Source: Dyella psychrodurans
Lineage (GTDB): Bacteria > Pseudomonadota > Gammaproteobacteria > Xanthomonadales > Rhodanobacteraceae
Assembly (NCBI RefSeq): GCF_003363265.1
Contig: NZ_QRBF01000002.1
Coordinates: forward strand, 145,826 to 209,825
Reading direction: 5' to 3'
Length of the DNA: 64,000 nucleotides
The notes beneath the pieces are model-generated. The model was given only the letters and a program-made list of their open reading frames with translations, searched no databases and was not told the origin of the DNA. Shown piece by piece: positions 8,468-17,802 of this stretch. Positions within the stretch are counted from its first letter, which is position 1, and each line of letters begins with the position of its first letter. Position numbers and translations under genes: made by a program.

Positions 8468-9487
8468 GTGCGATTCGCAACCCTCACCGTGTTTCTGCTC
8501 GTTTCGCTCGGCTTGCATGCGCAGGATGTACCGCTCGCGCAGGGACAGCAAAAGTTCCTCGGCAGCGCTTACAGCGTCACGCAGGCGCCGGGCTTTGCTG
8601 ACTACTGGAACAAGGTCACGCCGGAGAATGCAGGCAAATGGGGAAGCGTGGAGCCTGTGCGCGGCCAGTTGGACTGGGCGGGGCTAGACCAGGCCTATCA
8701 TTTTGCGAAATCGCACGGCTTTCCATTCCAGATGCACAACCTTGTGTGGGGTAACCAGCAGCCGGATTGGATCAGGCACCTGCCGCCCGACGAGCAGCGC
8801 CGCGAGATCGAAAAGTGGTTCGCTGCCGTGGCGGCGCGTTATCCGGATATCGACTATATCGATGTAGTGAACGAAGCCCTGAACAATCCGCCTGACAAGC
8901 ATCGCAAAGGCGGTGGCGATTACCTGCAGGCGCTCGGTGGCAGCGGGACGAGTGGCTGGGATTGGGTCATCAACGCTTATCGCATGGCGCGGCATTATTT
9001 TCCGCATGCCAAGTTGCTGATCAACGACTTCAATATCACCAACAGCGACAAAAATACCCGGCGCTATCTCCAGATCATCGCTCTGTTGCAAAAGGAACAT
9101 CTGGTCGACGGGATTGGTGTGCAGGAACACGCTTTCGAAACAAAGCCGAACGTGCCTATGTCCGTGCATCGTGCCAATCTCGATCGGCTGGCTGCGACGG
9201 GTTTGCCCATCTATATCTCGGAGTTCGACATCGACGGGCCTACGGATGCGCAGCAGTTGAAGGAATACCAGCGTGTTTTCCCGGTGTTCTGGAGCAACCC
9301 GGACGTGAAAGGCATCACGCTATGGGGTTTCCGGCCGGGTTTGTGGCGAAACCAGCAACGTGCCTATCTGATTCGCGCCGATGGCAGCGAGCGTCCCGCG
9401 ATGCGCTGGCTGCGCGAGTATGTGCGTGGGGTAAACCCTCCCGCAGTCGCCGAATCACATCTTCAAGCGCATGATGGGTCTCGGTGA
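8468..9487 (+). CDS. GH10 endo-1,4-beta-xylanase
   Basis: A 339-residue TIM-barrel glycosidase of family 10, made from a GTG start 4 bp after the transporter stop. The amino terminus MRFATLTVFLLVSLGLHAQ is a signal peptide, so the enzyme is exported. The acid/base is E136 in DVVNEAL and the nucleophile is E252 in ISEFD; HNLVWGNQ supplies the substrate-binding histidine and asparagine seen in GH10. It should cut xylan or glucuronoxylan backbones to oligosaccharides. There are no carbohydrate-binding modules. The length suits a single catalytic domain. Its location with uxaC and a hexuronate carrier points to methylglucuronoxylan as the substrate. Confidence 0.95.
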   Translation: MRFATLTVFLLVSLGLHAQDVPLAQGQQKFLGSAYSVTQAPGFADYWNKVTPENAGKWGSVEPVRGQLDWAGLDQAYHFAKSHGFPFQMHNLVWGNQQPDWIRHLPPDEQRREIEKWFAAVAARYPDIDYIDVVNEALNNPPDKHRKGGGDYLQALGGSGTSGWDWVINAYRMARHYFPHAKLLINDFNITNSDKNTRRYLQIIALLQKEHLVDGIGVQEHAFETKPNVPMSVHRANLDRLAATGLPIYISEFDIDGPTDAQQLKEYQRVFPVFWSNPDVKGITLWGFRPGLWRNQQRAYLIRADGSERPAMRWLREYVRGVNPPAVAESHLQAHDGSR

Positions 9488-9548
9488 CAAGCTGAAGCCG
9501 TCTCGCCGACTCCCTGCACAACACCCTGAAAGAAACCTATTTCAAGAC

Positions 9549-10973
9549 ATGAATACCGGAACCCATGCCCTGACGCTGCACGAAGATCGTCTTTTCCCCG
9601 TCGACGCCGTGCAGCGCGCGATAGCCAGACGCCTGTACGCGAACGTCGCCAAGCTGCCGATCGTCAGCCCTCACGGCCATACCGATCCGGCCTGGTTCGC
9701 GGAGAACAAACCGTTCGCGAATGCGACGGAGCTTTTGCTTGTTCCGGATCACTACGTATTTCGCATGCTCTACAGCCAGGGCGTGTCGCTGGATGCGCTC
9801 GGTATTCCGCACCAGGATGGTTCGCGCGCCGCCGTCGATCCGCGCGAAGCATGGCGGCTTTTTGCAAGGAACTTTCATTGGTTCCGCGGCACGCCATCGT
9901 CCATGTGGCTCAATCATGTGTTTCACGACGTATTCGGTCTGCGCGTCAGGCTGGACGCAACAACGGCCGACCTTTACTACGATCACATCAACGATGCCTT
10001 GCAGCGGGCCGAATTCCTCCCGCGTGCGCTGTTCGAGCGTTTCAATATCGAATTGATTGCTACGACCGAGTCGCCGCTGGATGCACTCCAACATCACGCG
10101 GCGATCCGCCAGAGTGGATGGCAGGGACGCGTCATTACCGCGTACCGGCCCGATCCCGTGGTTGATCCCGAGCACGAGCAGTTTCCGTCTGCCTTGCAGC
10201 GCTTCGGCGAACTGACAGGGGAAGATGTCTACACCTGGAACGGCTATCTGTGGGCACACCGCCAGCGTCGCGCATTCTTTGCGCAGGCGGGCGCCACTTC
10301 CACCGATCATGGACATCCGACCGCAGCGACGGCCGATCTCTCGCGTGCCGAAGCCAGCAAGCTGTTCGACAAAGTGGTACGCGGCCAAGCCACCGCCGAG
10401 GATGCCGAGCTGTTCCGGGCGCAGGTACTCACCGAAATGGCTGCGATGAGCCTGGACGATGGCTTGGTGATGCAGATCCATCCTGGATGCTTCCGCAATC
10501 ACAACCGCGAGTTGTTCAAGCAATTCGGGCGCGACAAAGGTGCGGACATCCCGCTGCGCACCGAGTACGTCAACGCGCTGAAGCCGCTGCTGGATCGCTT
10601 CGGCAACGAGCCCAATTTCAAGCTGATCCTGTTTACCCTGGACGAGAGCACGTATAGCCGCGAACTTGCACCGCTGGCAGGCCACTATCCGGCATTGTTC
10701 CTCGGGCCGGCATGGTGGTTCCACGATGCGCCAGAAGGCATGTGGCGCTTCCGCGAATGGACGTTGAGCAGCGCTGGGTTCTACAACACGGTCGGCTTCA
10801 ACGACGACACCCGCGCATTCCTATCGATCCCGGCGCGTCACGATGTGGCTCGCCGCGTCGATTGCGCGTTCCTCGCCAAATTGGTGGCCGAGCATCGTCT
10901 CGATGAAGATGAAGCGATGGAACTCGCCGTGGATCTTGCTTATAACCTTCCGAAGAAAGCCTACAAACTCTAA
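9549..10973 (+). CDS. uxaC: Glucuronate isomerase (uronate isomerase)
   Basis: A 474-residue cytoplasmic enzyme that converts D-glucuronate to D-fructuronate (or galacturonate to tagaturonate). The length matches the E. coli protein (470). It has the amidohydrolase-type metal motif HGHTD near residue 44, ATTESPLDALQHH, the arginine-rich YRPDP stretch and the late WWFHDAPEGM, which align in order with known UxaC. The open frame extends 26 residues upstream over the end of the xylanase gene. I prefer the ATG at MNTGTHALT because the extension is unlike the family. The product feeds fructuronate reductase at 11318-12808. Confidence 0.95.
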   Translation: MNTGTHALTLHEDRLFPVDAVQRAIARRLYANVAKLPIVSPHGHTDPAWFAENKPFANATELLLVPDHYVFRMLYSQGVSLDALGIPHQDGSRAAVDPREAWRLFARNFHWFRGTPSSMWLNHVFHDVFGLRVRLDATTADLYYDHINDALQRAEFLPRALFERFNIELIATTESPLDALQHHAAIRQSGWQGRVITAYRPDPVVDPEHEQFPSALQRFGELTGEDVYTWNGYLWAHRQRRAFFAQAGATSTDHGHPTAATADLSRAEASKLFDKVVRGQATAEDAELFRAQVLTEMAAMSLDDGLVMQIHPGCFRNHNRELFKQFGRDKGADIPLRTEYVNALKPLLDRFGNEPNFKLILFTLDESTYSRELAPLAGHYPALFLGPAWWFHDAPEGMWRFREWTLSSAGFYNTVGFNDDTRAFLSIPARHDVARRVDCAFLAKLVAEHRLDEDEAMELAVDLAYNLPKKAYKL

Positions 10974-11317
10974 GAGCACCTGACAAAATGATCGCGTAAG
11001 GTTAAAAGCAAGCCGGGCAATTCACACTCCCTCCCATGCGTGCAGCAGGGGCAGGGGTGGATGAAGTCTTTAGCGAAGCAAGAGCATTACCCCCTCCCAA
11101 CCTCCCCCCTGCTTCGAAGGGGGGAGGAGCAGCGTGAGGCCCGTGCGAATGAAAGCTTGGTAACGCGGTCTTTTACGACACGATAGTCCTCAATGACGAC
11201 ACACGCGGATTCATGTCGACCACCGCGCACTATCACGTCATACGGCTCGCCATATCGACCAGACCAGCAGATTTGCGGCGGTCGGCAGGCGTTTGTGTCC
11301 CATCGCCGATGGTCCCC
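10974..11317. other. Intergenic region between convergent uxaC and fructuronate reductase
   Basis: This 344-bp non-coding stretch contains a polypyrimidine/polypurine segment (about 11025-11130) with a strong hairpin, listed separately, and otherwise nothing recognisable. Confidence 0.6.
11101..11127. repeat. C-rich/G-rich hairpin, probable interspersed repeat or bidirectional terminator
   Basis: CCTCCCCCCT (11101-11110) pairs with AGGGGGGAGG (11118-11127) across a 7-base loop. The surrounding CCCCTCCCAA context resembles intergenic repeats widely scattered in xanthomonad genomes (from memory). It sits between two convergent genes, where a bidirectional stop or a repeat insertion is expected. 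No U-run. Confidence 0.55.
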
Positions 11318-12808
11318 TTAAGCGTTCAATGCCATGGTCAGTGCGCGTGCGACCGAGGCAGGCGAGCCATCGTCCAACGCGGCATACGCCGCCCGCAGCG
11401 CATGCACGAAGGCCGCGTCCTCGGACAGCGGTGCAAACACGTTGTCGAGTTTCAGGAATGCATCCACATCGGCCTGTGCATCGCCAGTGCATGAACGGCC
11501 GATGGCGGAAAGCGCATCATCGAGCGGGTCGACAAGTGCGACACCGTTATGCGCCTGCCTGCGCACGAACTGCATCCAGCCTGCGATGGGCAGGCACAAC
11601 ATGTCGATGGGTTGCCCGATGGCTCGCGCATCGGCAATCGTGCTCAGCAATCGAACGGGAAGCTTCTGCGATCCATCCCAAGCAATTTGCAGAAGCCGAT
11701 GGCGAATGGCCGGGTTGCGGAAGCGTTCGAGGATGGCGGCAATGTAGGCAGAGGCGTCGAGATTGCCGGGTAGCGCGATGGCCGGGGCAATGGCCTTGCG
11801 CATCAAGTGCTCCACAAAGCTTGCCAGCAACGGTTCGTCCATGGCGTCGGCAACGGTCTCGATGTTCATGAGCGAACCCAGATACGCCAGGGTCGAATGG
11901 GCGCCGTTGAGAAAGCGAAGCTTGGCGCGGTCGTAGCCGGCGATGTCATGGCTCATCGTGACGCCGACGCGCTCGAACGGCGGACGATCGTTGCAGAAAC
12001 GATCCTCGATCACCCACTGGGAGTATGTCTCGCGTTGGATCGGCCACGCATCCGTGTAGCCAAGTTCGCCGTTGATGCGATCGCGCAGCGCATCGTCGGT
12101 AGCCGGCGTGATGCTGTCGACCATCGAGCATGGAAACGCGACCTTGGCTTCGATCCAGTCGGCCAGTCGCGGGTCGATGCGCTGCGCATATTGCAGCACG
12201 GCGCGGCGCAGGCGGTGGCCGTTATCGGCCAGGTTGTCGCAGCTGAGCACCGTATAGGGAATGAGCCCCTGCCGTCGGCGGCTACGCAGGCCGGCAACGA
12301 TGTAGCCGATGGCGCTGCGCGGCGATTCCGGCGAAGCGAAGTCGTGCACGATATCCGGATGCGTGACGTCGAGATTGTCACCCGTCAGGCAATAACCTTT
12401 TTCGGTGATGGTCAGCGTCACCAGGCACACGGCGGGGTCGGCCAGCCGCGTCAGTACGGCGGCCTGTTCGTCGCGGGCGCAAAGCAGTTCACGGATCGAG
12501 CCGATCACGCGTAACCGCGTTTGCTGGCCCAATAGCAGGAGTGTGTACAGGCCATCCTGCGGCGTCAGTGCCTGGCTTACCTCCGCACTGTGCAGGGAGA
12601 CGCCGCAAATGGCCCAGTCCGGGCGATCCGCAAGAAGGTCATCGATGTAGACCGCCTGATGTGCCCGATGGAATGCGCCGATACCTATGTGCACGATACC
12701 AATGCGCGTGCGACCCGTTTCATAGGCCGGCTTGATGACGGATGCGGGCAAACTGGCCAGTGACCATTCCGACAGGCGATTCGCGTGATTCGAGGTGGTG
12801 CTCGCCAT
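11318..12808 (-). CDS. uxuB: D-fructuronate (mannonate) reductase, mannitol dehydrogenase family
   Basis: A 496-residue NAD-dependent enzyme of the long-chain mannitol dehydrogenase family, reducing D-fructuronate to D-mannonate. The amino-terminal Rossmann motif IVHIGIGAFHRAHQA is diagnostic, followed by LTITEKGYC, SCDNLADNG and the catalytic-region stretch KLRFLNGAHSTLAYLG. The start ATG overlaps the KDG kinase stop by one base (TGATG), which indicates translational coupling. The longer open frame upstream is simply read-through in the kinase gene. It is the last gene of the aguA operon and complements uxaC and the mannonate dehydratase. Mannitol dehydrogenase is the alternative, but the context favours uronate metabolism. 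Confidence 0.93.
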   Translation of the reverse strand: MASTTSNHANRLSEWSLASLPASVIKPAYETGRTRIGIVHIGIGAFHRAHQAVYIDDLLADRPDWAICGVSLHSAEVSQALTPQDGLYTLLLLGQQTRLRVIGSIRELLCARDEQAAVLTRLADPAVCLVTLTITEKGYCLTGDNLDVTHPDIVHDFASPESPRSAIGYIVAGLRSRRRQGLIPYTVLSCDNLADNGHRLRRAVLQYAQRIDPRLADWIEAKVAFPCSMVDSITPATDDALRDRINGELGYTDAWPIQRETYSQWVIEDRFCNDRPPFERVGVTMSHDIAGYDRAKLRFLNGAHSTLAYLGSLMNIETVADAMDEPLLASFVEHLMRKAIAPAIALPGNLDASAYIAAILERFRNPAIRHRLLQIAWDGSQKLPVRLLSTIADARAIGQPIDMLCLPIAGWMQFVRRQAHNGVALVDPLDDALSAIGRSCTGDAQADVDAFLKLDNVFAPLSEDAAFVHALRAAYAALDDGSPASVARALTMALNA

Positions 12809-13851
12809 CAACGTTTCACCTCGAAGCCGCTTTGTGTCAGGAACGCAAGCATGTCCGCCTCGCGCATGGTGTTCACATCGCCAGGAATCGAATGCTTCAG
12901 GCATGTGGCTGCCATCGCGAAATCGAGCGCGGCTTGCTCGGGCATGTTCAGAAAAAGGCCATGCAACAAACCGGCGGCAAAGGCATCGCCGCCGCCGATT
13001 CGATCGACGATGTCCGTCAAGGTGTATGTGGTGCTTGTCAGTACACGCTCGCGCGTGGCGAGAAAGCCTGCGATATCCTGGTCGTCGACGTTGCGATGAA
13101 AGCGCTCCGTAGCAGCCAGGCGACGAAGACGGGGCCATTGCGCAAACGCAGCGTCCGCGGCGGCACGGAAGCGTTCGGCGGCCTCCGGGGCTGGGAAATC
13201 CGTATCCAGCATCAACGCAACATCGCGATCATTGCCGAACATCAGGTCGGCTTCGCTGACGATTTCGCGCAACAAGGCAGGCGCCTGCGAAACGCGCGAT
13301 CCCCACAATTTGCTGCGGTAATTGCAGTCGAACGAGATCGACAGACCCGCTTCGCGAGCCGCGCGAACAGCATCAAGGGCAGCTTGTGCCGTGGATTCGC
13401 CGAGAGCGAGATTGATTCCCGACACATGCAGCCATTGGGCGCCGGCAAGTAGGCGAGGCCAATCGTAGGTGCTGGCCGGTGCGCGCGCGAAGACCGAATC
13501 CGAACGATCGTAGAGCACTTCGGAAGGGCGATGCATGGCACCCGGCGAGAGAAAGTAGAGCCCCATGCGCCCGGCGGCGACATGCAGGTTCCTGGTATCC
13601 ACACCATGACGGCGCAGTTCGCCTGCGCAAGCGTGGCCGAGGACGTTGTCCGGCAGCGCGCTGACCATCACGCTATCGTGACCGAGAATAGCCAGCGAAG
13701 CGGCGACGTTGGCCTCCGCGCCGCCAAAGCGTGCATCGAAGCGTGGCGATTGCAGCGGCAGTTCGTTCCCCGGCGGCGACAGGCGCATCAACAGCTCGCC
13801 GAAGCAGACGATGCGGCAATGGGCGGCGGTGGTATGTGGTTCGTTGCGCAT
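12808..13851 (-). CDS. kdgK: 2-keto-3-deoxygluconate kinase (PfkB family)
   Basis: A sugar kinase of about 347 residues that phosphorylates 2-keto-3-deoxygluconate to KDPG for the Entner-Doudoroff pathway. It has the PfkB marks: an early CFGELLMRLSP strand, the substrate-binding GGAEANVA, and the carboxy-terminal anion hole with catalytic aspartate in DRIGGGDAFAAG. I take the ATG at MRNEPHTTAA. A TTG five codons earlier (13866) would overlap the GH3 stop by 4 bases and cannot be excluded. It lies between GH3 and fructuronate reductase, and completes glucuronate breakdown to KDPG. The aldolase is not in this window. Confidence 0.92.
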   Translation of the reverse strand: MRNEPHTTAAHCRIVCFGELLMRLSPPGNELPLQSPRFDARFGGAEANVAASLAILGHDSVMVSALPDNVLGHACAGELRRHGVDTRNLHVAAGRMGLYFLSPGAMHRPSEVLYDRSDSVFARAPASTYDWPRLLAGAQWLHVSGINLALGESTAQAALDAVRAAREAGLSISFDCNYRSKLWGSRVSQAPALLREIVSEADLMFGNDRDVALMLDTDFPAPEAAERFRAAADAAFAQWPRLRRLAATERFHRNVDDQDIAGFLATRERVLTSTTYTLTDIVDRIGGGDAFAAGLLHGLFLNMPEQAALDFAMAATCLKHSIPGDVNTMREADMLAFLTQSGFEVKR

Positions 13852-13862
13852 TCCGGTTCTCG

Positions 13863-16523
13863 TCAATCTTCAACGATGAAGTCTTTGGTCAGGCGAATAT
13901 CTTCGCTGGACGCGCCTATCTGTACCTGATAACGGCCAGGATCGACCGCATAGGAGTGATGGACATCGTCGTAATACCTAAGGTCGTGTTCCGGCGAAAT
14001 CTCGAAAGAGACGCTTTGCGCTTCGCCGGGTTGCAGATGCACGCGCTGGAAGCCGCGCAGTTCCCTGACCACGCGCGCGTGCGGTGCGCTCAGCGGATGC
14101 ATGTACAACTGCACCACTTCGTCACCGGCGCGCGAGCCGGTGTTTTTCACCTCCAGCGTGACGTTGATGTGACCCTTGTCGCTGACAGTACGCCGGTCGA
14201 GCTGAAGGTGGGAATATTGGAACGTCGTGTACGACAGGCCATGGCCGAACGGATAAAGCGGCTCACCCTTGAAGTAGCGGTAGGTGCGGCCAGCCATGCT
14301 GTAGTCGTCAAACGGCGGCAGCTTTTCGTCGGCTTTGTAGAAGGTGATCGGCAAGCGCCCGGCGGGATCGGTATTGCCGAACAGCGCATCCGCGACGGCG
14401 TTGCCGCCGCGCTGGCCGGGGTACCATGCCAGCAGGATCGCCGGCACATGTTGTTTGGCCCAGTCGATGGCGAGGGCGGAGCCGGTGGTCACCACGAAGA
14501 CGACCGGCCTGCCGGTGGCATGGAGGGCCTCCAGCAATTTCTCCTGCGTGGCCGGCAGGCGCAGGTCGGTGCGGTCGCCGCCGGCGAAACCCGGATAATT
14601 GACCTTCATCTCTTCGCCTTCCAGCTCACTGGTGAGGCCACCGACGAAGATCACTACATCGGCCTGACGCGCTGCGTCCAGTGCCTCCTCGAACGGCGGC
14701 TTGGCGCCGGGCATACGCCACGCCAACTTCACGTCGGGATTTTGATTGTTCGTCTTGGCGTATTCGAGGCGAATGTCATACGCCTTGCCGGCTTGAAGCT
14801 CGATCGAGGCGTTCTTGCCCGATGAACTGTCCTTCGCATCCCATGCGTCCATCACCAGGCGATTGTCCAGATACAGGCGGAATCCGCTTTTGGCGGCAGC
14901 GTTCAGCTCATAACGGCCCGACACCGGTGGCACGAGCTGGCCGCTCCAGCGCACGCTGAAATCGTTGTTTTGCAGCGCCTTGTCGGCGGGAAATTCGCCG
15001 CGGATCACCAGGTCGTCGGTTGGTGTGCTGTGATCCCAGCTGAAGCTGATCTTGGTGTCGACTCGTGTCAGAACAGGCGCGGCGTTGAAGTTGTCGCCAC
15101 GGAAATATTCGGCCTTGAGTCCATGCTCGGTGGCATTCGGGGAAGGGCGCAGATACGCCGGTTCGATCAGCGTGGCCAAGCCCGTGCTGTTGAACCCTTC
15201 GACGAGTTCGGTGCCATGTGCGTAGGTGATCGTCGCGTTGGGCGCGGCTTCGCGGATGCCTTGAAGAATGGTGACCGGCGCTGCCGGCGTTCCGTGGTAA
15301 TTGCCCAGCAACGCGGTGACGTCGTCGGCCGTCGGCCCGATCACCGCAATGCGATGCGTGTTGCGTGACAGCGGAAGAAGGCCATTGTTTTTCAGCAGGA
15401 CCATCGACTCTTGTGCGGCGCGGCGCGCCAATTCATCGTGCTGAGGCGACTGATTGACGGAGAGGGGCAACTTCGACCATGGCACCCGATCGGGCGGATC
15501 GAACATGCCGAGCCGGAAGCGGGCGAACATCAGGCGCTTGAGCGAGGTGTCGATGTCGGCCTCGCTGATCAAGCCATCATGCACTGCCTTGGTCAGTGCG
15601 GCGTAGGTGGTGCCGCAATTGAGGTCGTCGCCGTTCTTCACCGCCAGCGCCGCGGCCTGCTCGGCGGTCTGCACGATCTTGTGACGGAGGTAGATGTCTT
15701 CGACCGCGTCGCAATCGGAAACCACGTAACCGTTGAAACCCCATCGCTTGCGCAGCGTATCCTGCAGCAGGAATTCGCTCGCCGATGCCGATTCGCCGTT
15801 CAGGCGGTTGTACGCACCCATGACGGCGTCGACCTTGGCTTCCTGCACAAGGGCCTGGAACGCCGGCAGGTAGGTTTCATAGAGGTCGCGCTCGCTGGGG
15901 TGCACATCGAATCGATGGCGCTCCGATTCGGGGCCGCTGTGCACGGCAAAGTGCTTGGCGGTGGCGTCGAGCTTGCTGTACTTCGGATCGTCGCCCTGCA
16001 TGCCGCGCACGAACGCCACGCCCATGCGCGAGGTGAGGAACGGATCCTCGCCGTAGGTTTCCTGTCCACGTCCCCAGCGGGGATCGCGGAAAATGTTGAT
16101 GTTCGGCGACCAGAACGTGAGGCCCTCATAACGGCCATGCATGTCGCGCCGCTCGAACTCGTTGTACTTGGCGCGGGCTTCGTCGCTGATGGTGGTGGCG
16201 ACTTCACCCATCAGCTGAGTGTCGAACGTCGCCGCAAGCCCGATGGCTTGCGGGAACACGGTAGCCTGGCCGGCGCGCGCTACGCCATGCAGACCTTCGT
16301 TCCACCAGTCGTAGGCGGGTATGCCCAAGCGCGGGATCGCAGGTGCGGCGTTCTGCATTTGCGAAACTTTTTCTTCGAGCGTCATGCGCGATACGAGATC
16401 GGCGGCGCGATCCTCGAAGCTGCGATTCGGATCCTGGTAGATGGCCGTTTGCGACCACACGGGCAGGGTGGCCGTTGTCAGCGCGAGAGCGGCAAACAGC
16501 GTCTTGATGCGTAGCTTTGTCAT
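13863..16523 (-). CDS. GH3 beta-xylosidase / beta-glucosidase with PA14 domain
   Basis: An 886-residue secreted or periplasmic glycosidase with signal peptide MTKLRIKTLFAALALTTATL. The GH3 TIM-barrel includes KHF (190-192) and the nucleophile D270 in GYVVSDCD. The alpha/beta sandwich follows, interrupted by a PA14-type insert (about 455-600, with GLKAEYF and SGRYELNAAAKSGFRLYLD). A fibronectin-III-like carboxy terminus ends the protein. The operon context (alpha-glucuronidase, mannonate dehydratase) points to hydrolysis of xylo-oligosaccharides. It is separated by 15 bp from the mannonate dehydratase stop. Confidence 0.93.
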   Translation of the reverse strand: MTKLRIKTLFAALALTTATLPVWSQTAIYQDPNRSFEDRAADLVSRMTLEEKVSQMQNAAPAIPRLGIPAYDWWNEGLHGVARAGQATVFPQAIGLAATFDTQLMGEVATTISDEARAKYNEFERRDMHGRYEGLTFWSPNINIFRDPRWGRGQETYGEDPFLTSRMGVAFVRGMQGDDPKYSKLDATAKHFAVHSGPESERHRFDVHPSERDLYETYLPAFQALVQEAKVDAVMGAYNRLNGESASASEFLLQDTLRKRWGFNGYVVSDCDAVEDIYLRHKIVQTAEQAAALAVKNGDDLNCGTTYAALTKAVHDGLISEADIDTSLKRLMFARFRLGMFDPPDRVPWSKLPLSVNQSPQHDELARRAAQESMVLLKNNGLLPLSRNTHRIAVIGPTADDVTALLGNYHGTPAAPVTILQGIREAAPNATITYAHGTELVEGFNSTGLATLIEPAYLRPSPNATEHGLKAEYFRGDNFNAAPVLTRVDTKISFSWDHSTPTDDLVIRGEFPADKALQNNDFSVRWSGQLVPPVSGRYELNAAAKSGFRLYLDNRLVMDAWDAKDSSSGKNASIELQAGKAYDIRLEYAKTNNQNPDVKLAWRMPGAKPPFEEALDAARQADVVIFVGGLTSELEGEEMKVNYPGFAGGDRTDLRLPATQEKLLEALHATGRPVVFVVTTGSALAIDWAKQHVPAILLAWYPGQRGGNAVADALFGNTDPAGRLPITFYKADEKLPPFDDYSMAGRTYRYFKGEPLYPFGHGLSYTTFQYSHLQLDRRTVSDKGHINVTLEVKNTGSRAGDEVVQLYMHPLSAPHARVVRELRGFQRVHLQPGEAQSVSFEISPEHDLRYYDDVHHSYAVDPGRYQVQIGASSEDIRLTKDFIVED

Positions 16524-16538
16524 TGGAAATCCTTTTCC

Positions 16539-17795
16539 TTACCAATCCCACATGGAGCCGTCTTCAAGGCGCGCGACAGGCAATTGCTTGGGAGAGTAGG
16601 GGAAGCGTGCGGCGAGCTTTTCGTCGATGGTGACGCCATGTCCCGCCGATTCGCCGCAGTGCAGGCGCCCGTCGCGGAATACATAATCGTGCGGAAAGAC
16701 TTCGTTCGTTTCGTCGGTATGGAACATGTATTCCTGGATACCGAAGTTGGGCACCCAGGTGTCGAAATGCAGCGCCGCGCCCATGCATACGGGCGACAGG
16801 TCCGTTGCGCCATGAAAGCCGGTCCGCACTTGATGAAGCGCCGCGAAATCCGCCAGGCGACGCAGATGCGTGATGCCGCCGCCGTGCACGATGGTGGTGC
16901 GGGTGTAGTCGATGAGCTGGTTCTCGATCAGGTGCTTGCAATCCCAGATCGAGTTGAAAACTTCGCCGACGGCCAGCGGCGTGGTCGAATGCTGGCGAAT
17001 GAGCTCGAAGGACTTCTGGTTCTCCGCCGGCGTTGCATCTTCCATCCAGAACAGGCGGTACGGCTCTAGGCTGCGCGCGAGCCGTGCGGCTTCGATCGGC
17101 GTCAAGCGATGGTGCACGTCATGCAGGAGATGCACGTCCATGCCGTGGTCGGCGCGCAGGCGCTCGAACAGTTGCGGCACGATGTCGAGATATTTGGGGG
17201 TCGACCAAACCGTTTCGACCGGAAGCTCGCTTTCCGCCGGCTCGTAGGCTTTGCCGCTGGAAATGCCGTAGGCCTTCTTCACGCCTGGTACGCCGCACTG
17301 GGCGCGCACCGCAAGGAATCCCTGCTCGATGAAGCGACCCACGGCGTCGCTGGTTTCGGCGATGTCGCGGCCGTTGGCATGGCCGTACACCAACGCGCCT
17401 TCGCGCGAGCGTCCACCCAGCAACTGGTAGATCGGCATGTTGGCGAACTTGCCGAGGATATCCCACAGCGCCACGTCGACCGCCGCGATGGCAGTCATCG
17501 TCACCGGACCGCGACGCCAGTACGCGCCGCGATAGAGGAATTGCCAGATATCTTCGATGCGGCCCGCGTCGCGACCGATCAGGTTGGGTACCACGTGATC
17601 TTGCAGGTACGACGCGACCGCCAGTTCGCGCCCGTTGAGCGTGGCGTCGCCCAGGCCGGTGACGCCGGATCGTGTTTCGATCTTCAAGGTGACGAAGTTG
17701 CGGCCGGGGCAGGTCACGATGACGCGTGCGTCGACGATTTCGCGATCGCGCATCGAGCTCTGGGAACTGGCTGGGGAAGCTGGGGAAGTACTCAT
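16539..17795 (-). CDS. manD: D-mannonate dehydratase, enolase superfamily (ManD/RspA type)
   Basis: A 418-residue enolase-superfamily enzyme dehydrating D-mannonate to 2-keto-3-deoxygluconate. Visible are the capping domain beginning [19 protein letters not shown] and the barrel with metal ligands in [21 protein letters not shown] and [11 protein letters not shown]. The acid-base His/Asp-containing [15 protein letters not shown] and [10 protein letters not shown] are also there. This takes the step performed by the unrelated UxuA in E. coli. The start is MSTSPASPA, 7 bp after the esterase stop; an internal ATG 15 codons on is an alternative. The neighbouring kinase and reductase support the high-efficiency ManD class over the promiscuous paralogues. 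Confidence 0.92.
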   Translation of the reverse strand: MSTSPASPASSQSSMRDREIVDARVIVTCPGRNFVTLKIETRSGVTGLGDATLNGRELAVASYLQDHVVPNLIGRDAGRIEDIWQFLYRGAYWRRGPVTMTAIAAVDVALWDILGKFANMPIYQLLGGRSREGALVYGHANGRDIAETSDAVGRFIEQGFLAVRAQCGVPGVKKAYGISSGKAYEPAESELPVETVWSTPKYLDIVPQLFERLRADHGMDVHLLHDVHHRLTPIEAARLARSLEPYRLFWMEDATPAENQKSFELIRQHSTTPLAVGEVFNSIWDCKHLIENQLIDYTRTTIVHGGGITHLRRLADFAALHQVRTGFHGATDLSPVCMGAALHFDTWVPNFGIQEYMFHTDETNEVFPHDYVFRDGRLHCGESAGHGVTIDEKLAARFPYSPKQLPVARLEDGSMWDW

Positions 17796-17802
17796 ATCGG
17801 GT

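Noticed and set aside
15411-16514. A 367-residue plus-strand frame opposite GH3
   Set aside because: It is antisense to a gene with complete catalytic motifs and has no family of its own.
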